A DNA stretch of 64,000 nucleotides from Paenibacillus ottowii. Lineage in GTDB: Bacteria; Bacillota; Bacilli; Paenibacillales; Paenibacillaceae. Shown one piece after another: positions 41,507-49,542 of the stretch (position 1 is the stretch's first letter; each line of letters begins with the position of its first letter). The position numbers were made by a program, and so were the translations under genes. Where the stretch lies: NCBI RefSeq assembly GCF_006874425.1, contig NZ_VIJZ01000016.1, positions 1 through 64,000 on the forward strand, given 5' to 3'. The notes below the pieces were generated by a model. It did not search any database, was not told where the DNA came from, and saw nothing but the letters and a program-made list of their open reading frames with translations.

Positions 41507-42613
41507 CTAACGGGCACGATAGAGCGGAAAACGAGTTTCAAAATCTGTTTGTCTGTGATTGCTCCTAACCGAAATCCGGCCATTGTGCAGCTCGGTAATG
41601 CTTTTGGTAATGGCCAGCCCCAGACCGGTGCCTCCCGTTTCCTTGGAGCGTGATTTGTCCACTCTGTAAAACCGTTCAAACAGATGCGGAACGTCTTCTG
41701 GTGGAATCGGGGTACCGTAGTTGGTGCAGATGACTATCGCTTCATCGCCTTCACGTCCGATGGTGATATCGAGCCGCTTGCCCTCCTTGCCGTATCGAAT
41801 CGCGTTGGAAAATAAATTTTCATACAGGCGTACCAACTCGTCCGTATCAGCCAAAATCCGAACGGTCTCAACGATTCGGACACGATAAGACATGTCGGCC
41901 TGTTCCAGCGAGGGTACAAATTCCTCAGCAAGCTGAGTGAGCAATTTGCCGAGGTCTACAGGCTCCAGCTCCAGTGGCAGGCTGCCACCACTCACACGTG
42001 TGTATTCAAATAACTCGTCGATCAGCTTTTTAAGCGTCAGTGATTTTTCATAAGCAATGTTCACATAGTAGCGCAGCTCAATTTCGTCCCGGTAACGGTC
42101 GGTTTCAATGTACTCCAAAAAGCCGATCACGGATGTTAGCGGGGTGCGAAGATCGTGGGATACGCCAGTGATCAGGTCGTTTTTCGCTTTGGCGGAGGCT
42201 CGTTCTTCTTCTAGTGAACGACGGAGCTTGTCTGCCATCGTATTCATATTTTTCGCCAAGGTTGCCAGCTCATCCGCTGAAGATACCGGAATCGAATAGG
42301 ATAGATTTCCGTCCGCAAACTTCTGCATCCCTGTCGTAATCTCGCGTAAATAGCCAATCGTATTTTTGGTAAAAAGGAAAAAGAAATAAATATATAAAGG
42401 CAGCCCGCCTACCAGCATGATCAGTGAGGAACCAATATGATTTACGGTCCAGCGGATCAACCGAGTACCAAAAAATGAACGGGAGGGATTCAGCCATAAC
42501 AGCAGAGATGCCCCATAATAAAACACCATTAAAATCAGTCCAGTTAAAGTGAAGGCGGCAAGGCTAAGGGCTGCCAGCTTCCATCCCAGCGTGTCGTATC
42601 GTTTTGCCTTCAA
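41507..42613 (-). CDS. Sensor histidine kinase (VanS-like)
   Basis: A 368-residue kinase. Two membrane segments (about 15-40 and 58-82) flank a short extracytoplasmic loop of under 20 residues, so it may sense within or at the membrane. A HAMP domain follows (about 83-135). The phosphorylated His is residue 153 in GVSHDLRTPLTS. The N box (LFSNAIRYG), G1 and G2 (GGTGLGLAI) boxes of the ATPase domain are intact. It is 15 bases behind its response regulator. The short sensor loop recalls kinases that detect cell-wall antibiotics, but the signal is unknown. Confidence 0.9.
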   Translation of the reverse strand: MKAKRYDTLGWKLAALSLAAFTLTGLILMVFYYGASLLLWLNPSRSFFGTRLIRWTVNHIGSSLIMLVGGLPLYIYFFFLFTKNTIGYLREITTGMQKFADGNLSYSIPVSSADELATLAKNMNTMADKLRRSLEEERASAKAKNDLITGVSHDLRTPLTSVIGFLEYIETDRYRDEIELRYYVNIAYEKSLTLKKLIDELFEYTRVSGGSLPLELEPVDLGKLLTQLAEEFVPSLEQADMSYRVRIVETVRILADTDELVRLYENLFSNAIRYGKEGKRLDITIGREGDEAIVICTNYGTPIPPEDVPHLFERFYRVDKSRSKETGGTGLGLAITKSITELHNGRISVRSNHRQTDFETRFPLYRAR

Positions 42614-42628
42614 GACGCAAATCCTCCA

Positions 42629-43330
42629 TCAATCAAATTTTACCATTTTATACCCAATGCCCCACACCGTTTTTAGATATTTGGGTTTTCTCGGATCTGT
42701 CTCAATTTTCTCGCGAATTTTACGCACATGAACCATTAACGTGTTATTGGATTCCAGATATTGCTCTTTCCACACCTTTTCATAAATCTGCTCCATGCTC
42801 AGCACTTGGCCCCGGTGCCGAGCCAAAAACTCGACAATGGCGAACTCACGTGGAGTCAGCTTGACGGGTTCTCCGGCGAGAGTGACCTCATGCGTAACAG
42901 CATTAATAGAGAGTTCATCCAGTACTATTTCATGCTCCAAAACAGGCGAGGATTGGGTATATTTCCGTACTCTGCGCAGTTGGGATTTGATGCGCGCCAC
43001 GAGCTCCAGCGGGCTGAACGGCTTGGTGACATAATCATCGGCCCCAACGCTGAGCCCTGTAATTTTGTCCATATCTTGTCCCTTCGCGGACAACATAATG
43101 ATTGGAAAATGCTCGGTTTCCCTGATTTTCATGCATGCTTCAATCCCATCCATATTGGGCATCATCACATCCAGCACCATTACATCTATCTGCTCCCGAT
43201 TGACCTGTTCCAGCGCTTCCAGTCCGTCCCGGGCCACGAGCAAGCGATACCCTTCATTTTCCAAATATATTTGCATGAGCTTAATAATCTCAGGTTCATC
43301 GTCTACTAATAAAATGGTTCCGTTATGCAT
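42629..43330 (-). CDS. OmpR-family response regulator
   Basis: A 233-residue regulator. Receiver residues are Asp10/Asp11 (LLVDDEPE), phosphorylated Asp54 (VLDVMMPNMDG) and Lys in YVTKPFSPLE. The C-terminal winged helix (KLTPREFAIVEFLARHRGQV, then NTLMVHVRKIREKIE) is of the OmpR/PhoB type. It is the first gene of a leftward operon with the kinase at 41507. OmpR-type regulators bind tandem repeats; two such sites are noted in this window (44694-44758 and 48137-48157), but a link to this protein is only a suggestion. Confidence 0.92.
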   Translation of the reverse strand: MHNGTILLVDDEPEIIKLMQIYLENEGYRLLVARDGLEALEQVNREQIDVMVLDVMMPNMDGIEACMKIRETEHFPIIMLSAKGQDMDKITGLSVGADDYVTKPFSPLELVARIKSQLRRVRKYTQSSPVLEHEIVLDELSINAVTHEVTLAGEPVKLTPREFAIVEFLARHRGQVLSMEQIYEKVWKEQYLESNNTLMVHVRKIREKIETDPRKPKYLKTVWGIGYKMVKFD

Positions 43331-43418
43331 GATTTTGCACCCTTTCTGTTCTTTCCAGCTGTATACAATATGGGCGTATTATATACTTTTTTAAAGGCGG
43401 AGGCTACGAACACTGATT

Positions 43419-44630
43419 TCAGGTTGCTTGCTGGGTGTCATCAGCCTTTGGATAGAACGATTTTGGCTGGGGAAGCAGGGTCTCTTTGCTTGAGCTGCCT
43501 TTGCCTGTTCCCGGTAGTTGACCGAACAAGATCCAGGCAAAGGGCAGGAAGCGAGCGATGACTGACACGACGAGCCAAGAGCAAAAAAGTGCACAAAAAA
43601 AACCTCCAGCGTACCACACATGAATAAGCTGCGGTGAGCCGATGTGTGGTGAAAACTGCCGATACAGAAGCAGGAAGAACGGATGAATCAGATACATACC
43701 AAAAGATAGTGTGCCCAGACGCTCCAGCTTGCGAATGACAAAGGAATGTTGTCTCCTATACATGAGAAAGGAAATCTGTAGTAATACTAACGTACTAGAT
43801 AGGCTGTACATATTGTACATAAGTTCAAAAACTAGCGAATTGTACGAAGTTCCGTTCATTCTATTTTCATACCACATATAGACATGAATGGTGGCTGAAA
43901 TCAGCCATAAAGCCCAAATTACAATCCATGTCAGCACGTCGGCAAAGCTTCGTTCCCCTTTACGCATTAGAAACCAAGTTCGGAGCTGGGGATAGTAGTA
44001 ACCGAGAGCAGCGCCCAGCATGTAGCAGGCCACATAGGACAGTGCCCAGCTGCCTTTATTTTGAACCTGAAAGAGAAATTTATTGCTAATTATAAATGCC
44101 CACTCTACCAGCAATCCAATGACAATAGACCATTGCGGAAATTGCCGATAGCGCTGGAATAGCCACAGCACGCATGGAAATGCAAGATAAAATTGCATCA
44201 TGATAAAAATATAATATAAATGGGTGTAGGCTTTGCCTGTGATCAGCTTCAGAGCAAAGCTTTCCGCCAAAGCAGCTATACTCCACGGTTCGTTACTGCC
44301 AGCCATAAGGGACAGGATGAAATAAAAGAGAGAGAACATGACATAAGGTAAGAGGATGTACAGCAATCTTTGCCTATAAAAGCGTCTCAAGAGCTGTCGT
44401 CCCATCGGACGATCCTTATAGTTGTAGAACAGCACCATACTGCTAAGTGCGATAAATACAGGGGTACCATACTTCATCAATACATTGAGCGCATTATATA
44501 CAACATACAGGCTGGAATGTGTAAGTTGAACTGTTGCATAAGACGTGGCATGTACCATTAGGACGGCTAGAATTGCCATGGCTCTGACCAACTGTAATTC
44601 AGGAATTTTTTCTTTGGTCCTAGGCTTCAT
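43419..44630 (-). CDS. Integral membrane acyltransferase (acyltransferase-3 family)
   Basis: A protein of about 403 residues with about ten hydrophobic segments. The start has the family motif region RAMAILAVLMVHATSYA, with the catalytic His in VHATS. LEWAFIISNKFLF-type cores and GTLSFGMYLIHPFFLLLY near the C-terminus fit acyltransferase-3 enzymes that acylate surface polysaccharides or secondary wall polymers. ATG 44630 is nine bases from AAAGGAA; an ATG at 44639 is closer to the site than usual. It is a single gene between the two-component system and the CHRD gene. Confidence 0.85.
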   Translation of the reverse strand: MKPRTKEKIPELQLVRAMAILAVLMVHATSYATVQLTHSSLYVVYNALNVLMKYGTPVFIALSSMVLFYNYKDRPMGRQLLRRFYRQRLLYILLPYVMFSLFYFILSLMAGSNEPWSIAALAESFALKLITGKAYTHLYYIFIMMQFYLAFPCVLWLFQRYRQFPQWSIVIGLLVEWAFIISNKFLFQVQNKGSWALSYVACYMLGAALGYYYPQLRTWFLMRKGERSFADVLTWIVIWALWLISATIHVYMWYENRMNGTSYNSLVFELMYNMYSLSSTLVLLQISFLMYRRQHSFVIRKLERLGTLSFGMYLIHPFFLLLYRQFSPHIGSPQLIHVWYAGGFFCALFCSWLVVSVIARFLPFAWILFGQLPGTGKGSSSKETLLPQPKSFYPKADDTQQAT

Positions 44631-44693
44631 AAGCTTCATTTCCTTTCAGTAGTGAACTATATCTTGTTGAACTCCTTCTATTAAAAGATAAAG

Positions 44694-44758
44694 TTCTTAA
44701 CAACCTGAAAGGGAGTGGCTTAAGAATCGCTTATCAACTTCTTAACTTTTGTTAAGAA
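44694..44758. promoter_or_regulatory. Four TTCTTAA / TTAAGAA motifs upstream of the acyltransferase
   Basis: TTCTTAA occurs at 44694 and 44739 and its reverse complement TTAAGAA at 44720 and 44752. The last two form TTCTTAAC-TTTT-GTTAAGAA, a perfect 8-bp inverted repeat. They lie 65-130 bases upstream of the acyltransferase start, consistent with a multi-site operator. Confidence 0.4.
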
Positions 44759-44764
44759 TTAAGC

Positions 44765-44810
44765 AAAGAACTTCCATAGGCTCAAAATGAGCGGCATGGA
44801 AGTTCTTTTT
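44765..44810. terminator. Hairpin terminator downstream of the CHRD gene
   Basis: AAAGAACTTCCAT / ATGGAAGTTCTTT form a 13-bp stem with an 18-base loop. The T run is on the plus strand, but the only gene ending here is the leftward CHRD gene; the minus side has CTTTGCTTAATT. It may act in both directions. Confidence 0.65.
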
Positions 44811-44828
44811 ACTAATCATGTTCATTTG

Positions 44829-45254
44829 TTATTTGCAGCGTTTGATAGGTGCGCGTCTAATTTGTCCACGAATGGCGCCGTTCGGATGACGGATTGTGCG
44901 GACATTGACGTAGGCATTGCCCTCTCTGATTTGGCATACCAAATCATAAATGGTTTTGCCTCTGAGCGGACCAGTAAGATCACATGCACGTAGCACACCA
45001 CTAACGACGCCTCTTTTTACAGTTATCCCGAATTTTGAAGGACCAAACAAGGTAGCAACAATAGGTCCGTTTTCACCTCTTCGTCCCAGATGAATGTGCG
45101 CTTCAGTTACTCGTGAAATATTGCGAACAGTTAGCTCAAAGCTTAATTGCTGGCTTGACGGACGATAATGAAATTCCGCAGTTCCTGTTGCATTTGTTCT
45201 GACCGGAGGTACTTCATTAGCCCCTCTTAATGTGGCTCTAAACTTATTAGACAT
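44829..45254 (-). CDS. CHRD-domain protein
   Basis: A 141-residue protein made of one CHRD domain. The family signatures are FRATLRGANEVPPVRTNATGTAEF at the start, EAHIHLGRRGENGPIVATLF in the middle and VNVRTIRHPNGAIRGQI at the end. CHRD domains occur in animal chordin and in many bacterial surface or spore-coat proteins of unknown role. No signal peptide is seen. AAAGGAGGG precedes ATG 45254. It is divergent from a small protein gene at 45423, and both may be spore-surface proteins. Confidence 0.85.
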   Translation of the reverse strand: MSNKFRATLRGANEVPPVRTNATGTAEFHYRPSSQQLSFELTVRNISRVTEAHIHLGRRGENGPIVATLFGPSKFGITVKRGVVSGVLRACDLTGPLRGKTIYDLVCQIREGNAYVNVRTIRHPNGAIRGQIRRAPIKRCK

Positions 45255-45422
45255 TACGTCCCTCCTTTCCCAGTGTTGATTTAGTGTATTCACAGCACCG
45301 GCGAAAGGGCTGTACATTCGCCTATGCAGCAGAAGTTGTGTGTTTCACAAGTTATTCAGTCCAAGCAGAAAACGAATTTTCTCATAAACTATGAATATCT
45401 GATAGAGAGAGGAGGAGAAACC

Positions 45423-45845
45423 ATGGGAACATTTATTGACGGAAGAACATCCCAAAATGCTTCAACAGCCAATTCTATTGCTATTCCGATTACTCTTATC
45501 AATACGCCTCAATTGTTTGGGCAGATCGGATTAAACACACAGGGAGCTACAGGTACGCCAAGGGTTTTGCTTAAAGGAACCATATCGCTTCAGCTTCCGC
45601 TTGCTTTAGTAGGGATTACAATTACGATTGTAAGAGGTACGCAGGTAACAGATCCTGTTGTTTATTCAGCTACGTCAACTTTTAATTTGAGTTTATTAGC
45701 TCCACAGGTTATTGCGTTCTCAGCAGATGACTTTAACCCGCCGATTAGTCCACAACTGGTATACACGGCTTTTGTTTCTTCTAACTTGCTGGGCACAATA
45801 CGTGTAGGTCCAGAGAGTTTTGACGGTATTCTGGTTGCCGATTAA
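45423..45845 (+). CDS. Hypothetical protein, possible spore-surface/exosporium subunit
   Basis: A 140-residue protein rich in Thr, Ile, Val, Leu and Pro, mostly beta by composition, with no signal peptide. The central LLKGTISLQLPLALVGITIT is hydrophobic but interrupted by polar residues. I do not recognise a named family. Composition and size recall small exosporium-type proteins that assemble into ordered layers, which is a guess. AGAGGAGGAG precedes ATG 45423; the frame upstream lacks a ribosome site. It is divergent from the CHRD gene and has its own terminator. Confidence 0.6.
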   Translation: MGTFIDGRTSQNASTANSIAIPITLINTPQLFGQIGLNTQGATGTPRVLLKGTISLQLPLALVGITITIVRGTQVTDPVVYSATSTFNLSLLAPQVIAFSADDFNPPISPQLVYTAFVSSNLLGTIRVGPESFDGILVAD

Positions 45846-45879
45846 TATAGTAATCTTAAAATAATGAATTTTGCTTCAT

Positions 45880-45912
45880 AAAGCTTCGCAGTTGGGTCTG
45901 CGAAGCTTTTTT
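45880..45912 (+). terminator. Rho-independent terminator
   Basis: AAAGCTTCGCAG / CTGCGAAGCTTT, 12 bp, 6-base loop, then TTTTT. Confidence 0.9.
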
Positions 45913-46080
45913 ATGTACGGGCATACTATTATAGTAGATCAACTTACTATGCAGACTCCTTTTTATTTGCATAAGAATAACATAGGTACAACCATGCAAC
46001 TATTGATAGAATTTTGTGTATGCGCTTACATTAAGTTGTTTTTTGCTTCGTACAATTAAAAATCTGGGGAGGAATGAAAA

Positions 46081-47241
46081 ATGAAGTGGAACAAAGGATT
46101 AACTGGTATGCTTTTGGCAGCTTTTTTATGTAGCGTACCAGGGTTAGGTATAGCTACCCCGGCACAAGCATCTACGATCGAGTACAAGTTTGATTTTGGC
46201 GGGGGTGCGGTCGAAACGGGTTATACCGGAGTGAGTGCCTCACTGTCCTATAATTCAGCACGCGGTTATGGCTTTCGTACCCCTGAGAAAATGCGTAATG
46301 TCAATGCGTCAGGGACTGGAGTGGCAAGTGATGCGGTACAATTCCTGGCTACAGGTACGAAAAGCGAGAATACTTTTGACGTCGATCTTCCTCCAGGTTT
46401 GTACGAGGTGTCGGTTACTTTAGGAGATACTTCCCGTTCAAGTGTTGCGGCCGAAGGGGTGTATCAGGTTATAAATATGACGGGAAATGGAGCCAAAGAT
46501 CGCTTTCAAATCCCAGTGACAGACGGTCAGTTAAATCTGCTGGTTACTGAAGGCAAAGAGGGTGCATCCTTCACGCTCAGTGCACTGGAAATCAAGCAAT
46601 TGTCTAGTAATCCGGTTACGAAGCGCACAATTTATATTGGCGGGGATTCCACGGTTTGTAACTATTATCCGCTAGACAGCAGCGTGCAGGCGGGATGGGG
46701 TCAACTGCTGCCGGAGTTTGTAAACCCAAATACTTTTCAAATTCGCAATATGGCGTCAGGGGGCCAAATTGCTAGAGGGTTCCATCAGGACGGCCAGTTG
46801 GAGGCAATCGTTCAATATATCAAGCCGGGGGATTATTTTATTCTCCAGTTAGGCATTAATGATACCAATCCAAAGCATAACGAAAGCGAAGCGGAATTTA
46901 AGGACTGGATGCGGGATATGATCCGGCAGGTAAAAGCTAAGGGGGCGACGGTAATTCTATCAACACCGCAAGGCCGAGCCACTGACTTTAATGCTAACAA
47001 TGTACACAACGCAGAAAACAGATGGTATAGAAGCACTATTTTGGCATTGGCTCAAGAAGAACAAGCGCCTTTAGTCGATCTGAATGTTCTCAGTTCAGCT
47101 TATTTCACCTCTATTGGCAAAGAAGCTACGCTGGCCTTGTATATGAAAGGTGATACCCTGCATCCAAACCATGCAGGTGCAAGGGAACTGGCGCGATTGG
47201 TAGCGCAGGATTTAAAAAGACAGGGTCTGAGTGGGTTCTAA
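46081..47241 (+). CDS. rhgT: Secreted rhamnogalacturonan acetylesterase (SGNH hydrolase, RhgT/YesT-like)
   Basis: A 386-residue exported esterase. The signal peptide ends at AQA-S near residue 30. Residues 33-170 form an N-terminal beta domain (YKFDFGGGAVETGYTGV) of the galactose-binding-like kind seen in RGAE proteins. The SGNH fold then begins with the catalytic Ser in YIGGDSTVCNYYP. LQLGINDTN is block III, and DTLHPNHAG carries the Asp-His pair. It removes acetyl groups from rhamnogalacturonan I, a source of rhamnose, matching the nearby rha genes. It stands alone behind GGGGAGG. Confidence 0.9.
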   Translation: MKWNKGLTGMLLAAFLCSVPGLGIATPAQASTIEYKFDFGGGAVETGYTGVSASLSYNSARGYGFRTPEKMRNVNASGTGVASDAVQFLATGTKSENTFDVDLPPGLYEVSVTLGDTSRSSVAAEGVYQVINMTGNGAKDRFQIPVTDGQLNLLVTEGKEGASFTLSALEIKQLSSNPVTKRTIYIGGDSTVCNYYPLDSSVQAGWGQLLPEFVNPNTFQIRNMASGGQIARGFHQDGQLEAIVQYIKPGDYFILQLGINDTNPKHNESEAEFKDWMRDMIRQVKAKGATVILSTPQGRATDFNANNVHNAENRWYRSTILALAQEEQAPLVDLNVLSSAYFTSIGKEATLALYMKGDTLHPNHAGARELARLVAQDLKRQGLSGF

Positions 47242-47355
47242 ATTGCAATTAAAGAATTCCCCTGCTGCTTACATGTGAAGGAGCAGGGGTTTTTGGTCTC
47301 TGTTCAGGGTGCTATAATAATAGAAAAAGCAATAGTAATGCGGAGGAATGAGAAC

Positions 47356-47679
47356 ATGCAGCCTTTCACTGCCCGTGTGCTTCAAATTATATTGCTGATC
47401 CCTGAGGGAAAAGTAATGACTTACGGTCAAATTGCGGCAGAGGCCGGAAGCCCAAGAGGAGCTAGACAGGTGGTGCGAATTTTACATACAATGAGCCAAA
47501 AACACCGACTCCCCTGGCACCGAGTAGTCAACCGCTTGGGTGAGATTGCTTTACAGGAGGATGAATCCGCATCCTTGCAGCGCTTGTACCTGGAAGAGGA
47601 AGGCATACAGTTTAATGCAAACGGACGTATTCCATTGGATCAATATCTTTATCATCCGCAGGCGGAGATGGACGAATAG
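47356..47679 (+). CDS. Alkyltransferase-like protein (ATL), MGMT family without the active Cys
   Basis: A 107-residue protein with the C-terminal domain of O6-alkylguanine-DNA alkyltransferase: GKVMTYGQIAAEAG, the HTH around ARQVVRILH, and PWHRVVNRLGEI. The acceptor Cys of PCHRV is Trp here, the mark of ATL proteins. These flag O6-alkylguanine for nucleotide excision repair instead of reversing it. CGGAGG lies nine bases before ATG 47356. It is a single-gene unit followed by a strong hairpin. Confidence 0.87.
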   Translation: MQPFTARVLQIILLIPEGKVMTYGQIAAEAGSPRGARQVVRILHTMSQKHRLPWHRVVNRLGEIALQEDESASLQRLYLEEEGIQFNANGRIPLDQYLYHPQAEMDE

Positions 47680-47747
47680 GCGAGAAATCAGCAGAGGTGG
47701 CAATGACTTTGAGCTACTATACACTGGTCTGAATCCTCGCCCAAAAA

Positions 47748-47789
47748 AGACAGGACAAATCAAGCTATGATTTGTCCTGTCTCTTTTTA
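47748..47789. terminator. Strong bidirectional terminator
   Basis: AGACAGGACAAATCA / TGATTTGTCCTGTCT, a perfect 15-bp stem with a 5-base loop, flanked by A and T runs. Confidence 0.9.
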
Positions 47790-47853
47790 ATTAGCGTATC
47801 ATGCGGATTATGAAGGATGGCGTTCATTTAAAGCACTAGATTTCCAAGTAAGC

Positions 47854-48042
47854 TTATCCAATCAGATGCTGCTGATCCCGCTGGGCAAGGTGAAAAGAAA
47901 TACTGTTCATCAGCGGGATATCGTTATTTTTTCGAGCTTCCCGAATGAGCTGTTTCTTTTTTTGTTCTGATTCGCGCAGAAAGCGAGTCATCCACAAGTC
48001 AGACGGTTCGTTAGTAGTTGTCATGCGAGATTCTTTTATCAT
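47854..48042 (-). CDS. Small hypothetical protein (62 residues)
   Basis: A short, strongly charged protein (FLRESEQKKKQLIREARKNN), predicted helical, with no membrane segment. TAGGAGGG lies seven bases before ATG 48042, a strong site that supports real expression. I do not recognise the family. It is divergent from the efflux operon at 48363. Confidence 0.6.
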   Translation of the reverse strand: MIKESRMTTTNEPSDLWMTRFLRESEQKKKQLIREARKNNDIPLMNSISFHLAQRDQQHLIG

Positions 48043-48362
48043 CTATTAACCCTCCTAGTGAGCGGCTGTTATTCTTTCTCTAGTATATGCTTCAAACCTT
48101 AATAGATGCTGTTGGTTTCCTTAAAATTAGCTGAAATTCAGGTAAAGTTCAGGTAAAAATAGATTAAATCTATGTCTAGTGGGACGTAAAGTAGGTTACA
48201 ACGAGTTATCTGGCAGTAAAGGTTACAAAAATGTATTGTTTTGACACCTTGTACCAACATAAACCTGAAAGTACAATTAGAATGCGAGGAATTCGTGGAA
48301 ATTTATGTCGAAAAGAATGGAAAAGATTCGAAGGATGCACTTGAAAGGGGAGAAACTCATTT
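48043..48362. other. Spacer and control region of the efflux operon
   Basis: A 320-base gap. It holds the direct repeat listed separately and a TTGACA at about 48241 for which I find no well-spaced -10. There is no additional ORF. Confidence 0.5.
48137..48157 (+). promoter_or_regulatory. 11-base-spaced direct repeat upstream of the efflux operon
   Basis: TTCAGGTAAA occurs twice, separated by one base, so the period is 11, one helical turn. This is the usual layout of OmpR-family response-regulator sites. It lies about 210 bases before the TolC-like gene. Confidence 0.55.
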
Positions 48363-49529
48363 ATGAAGCCAAAAGCGGCTGCCGTGCTGCTTGTACTGTC
48401 TTTTTCAACAGGCTTGGTCACCACTGTCCAGGCTGACAGTTCATCAGGAAGCATTACAGCAAATGTATCAGTTAATTCATCATCTGCTGCGGCTACGCCG
48501 AAGACACCATCTGTCACGGGACAGACTCTACCTCCATTAACGCTCAAGCAGGCAGTAGAATGGGCACAGACGAACAGCTACAATACGCGTTCTGCCGAGC
48601 GGGATGTAGAGCGGCGCAGACTTGAATTGAAAAATGCAGAAAAGGAGCTGGGCAATTCACCTGTCGATTATATAGACGATGCGTATGTGGATAATGAAAC
48701 GTCCTGGAGGAATTACAGTTCCTCGACGTTATCTTATCTAGCCAGCAAAAAGCAGGCGCAATACGCCAAAGACCAGATTTATTTTAATGTAATGAAAAGC
48801 TATCAAAGTGTGTTTGTAGCAGAGAATCAGCTGAAAAATGATCTGGAGGCGCTGGAAATCGCCCAAGCGGAGGAAAAGATTGCCCTTGCCAAATTTGCGC
48901 GTGGCAAGCTGTCTGAATATGCGAAAAACGAGAGCACACAGGCCAGGGTCCAGGCGGAACAAGCGGTCGAACAGGGAAAAATTGCATTGCAAAAATCCAG
49001 AGATGCACTCAACTTCCTCATGGGACAGCCTAACGGGACAGCCTATGAAATGGTGGATCGACCTGTGTACAAAGAACCGAAGAAGCTGGATATCGAATTA
49101 CATATACAACAGCTGACAGACATGAATCCAAATTTGTGGAAGCTGGAGGATAGTATCAAAACTTCGGAACTTAATGTAAGATATTTTGATTTTAACAACG
49201 GCGCCGGTGCTTACGATCTAGCTAAAATGGATGTCGATACAGCTAAAGAGGAGCTTGCCAAAGGTCAAAAGGATTTTGCCGAATCACTCCGCAATTTGTA
49301 TGCTACGGTTAAGGAAAACCAAAAGAAATACGTACAGCTGGAGGAAAGCTTGCGCACGGCAAAAGAAGCCTTGGAGTTATCACGCAAAAAGTGGGCCAGA
49401 GGTCTGGTTATCGAGATGGAATTGAAAAATAATCAGTTGAAAGTGAACCAGATTGAACGCCAAATGGAAGAGCTGGCGATCGAGTTGGATCAAAACGAGT
49501 ATACGTTGAACAAGCCATGGAGCACATAG
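48363..49529 (+). CDS. TolC-like (OEP family) exported coiled-coil protein
   Basis: A 388-residue protein with a signal peptide (MKPKAAAVLLVLSFSTGLVT) and two long helical coiled-coil regions (about 60-225 and 265-380). The pattern LTLKQAVEWAQTNSYNTRSAERDVE and the repeats of A, E, Q and L match the TolC/OEP fold helices. In Gram-negatives TolC forms the outer-membrane duct; no outer membrane is expected here, and the barrel-forming stretches look short or absent. It leads an operon with a MacA-like adaptor and MacB-like ATPase and permease. GAAAGGGGAG precedes the ATG. A wall-spanning or scaffolding role is possible. Confidence 0.72.
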   Translation: MKPKAAAVLLVLSFSTGLVTTVQADSSSGSITANVSVNSSSAAATPKTPSVTGQTLPPLTLKQAVEWAQTNSYNTRSAERDVERRRLELKNAEKELGNSPVDYIDDAYVDNETSWRNYSSSTLSYLASKKQAQYAKDQIYFNVMKSYQSVFVAENQLKNDLEALEIAQAEEKIALAKFARGKLSEYAKNESTQARVQAEQAVEQGKIALQKSRDALNFLMGQPNGTAYEMVDRPVYKEPKKLDIELHIQQLTDMNPNLWKLEDSIKTSELNVRYFDFNNGAGAYDLAKMDVDTAKEELAKGQKDFAESLRNLYATVKENQKKYVQLEESLRTAKEALELSRKKWARGLVIEMELKNNQLKVNQIERQMEELAIELDQNEYTLNKPWST

Positions 49530-49542
49530 GGAGGAAAAGGCG

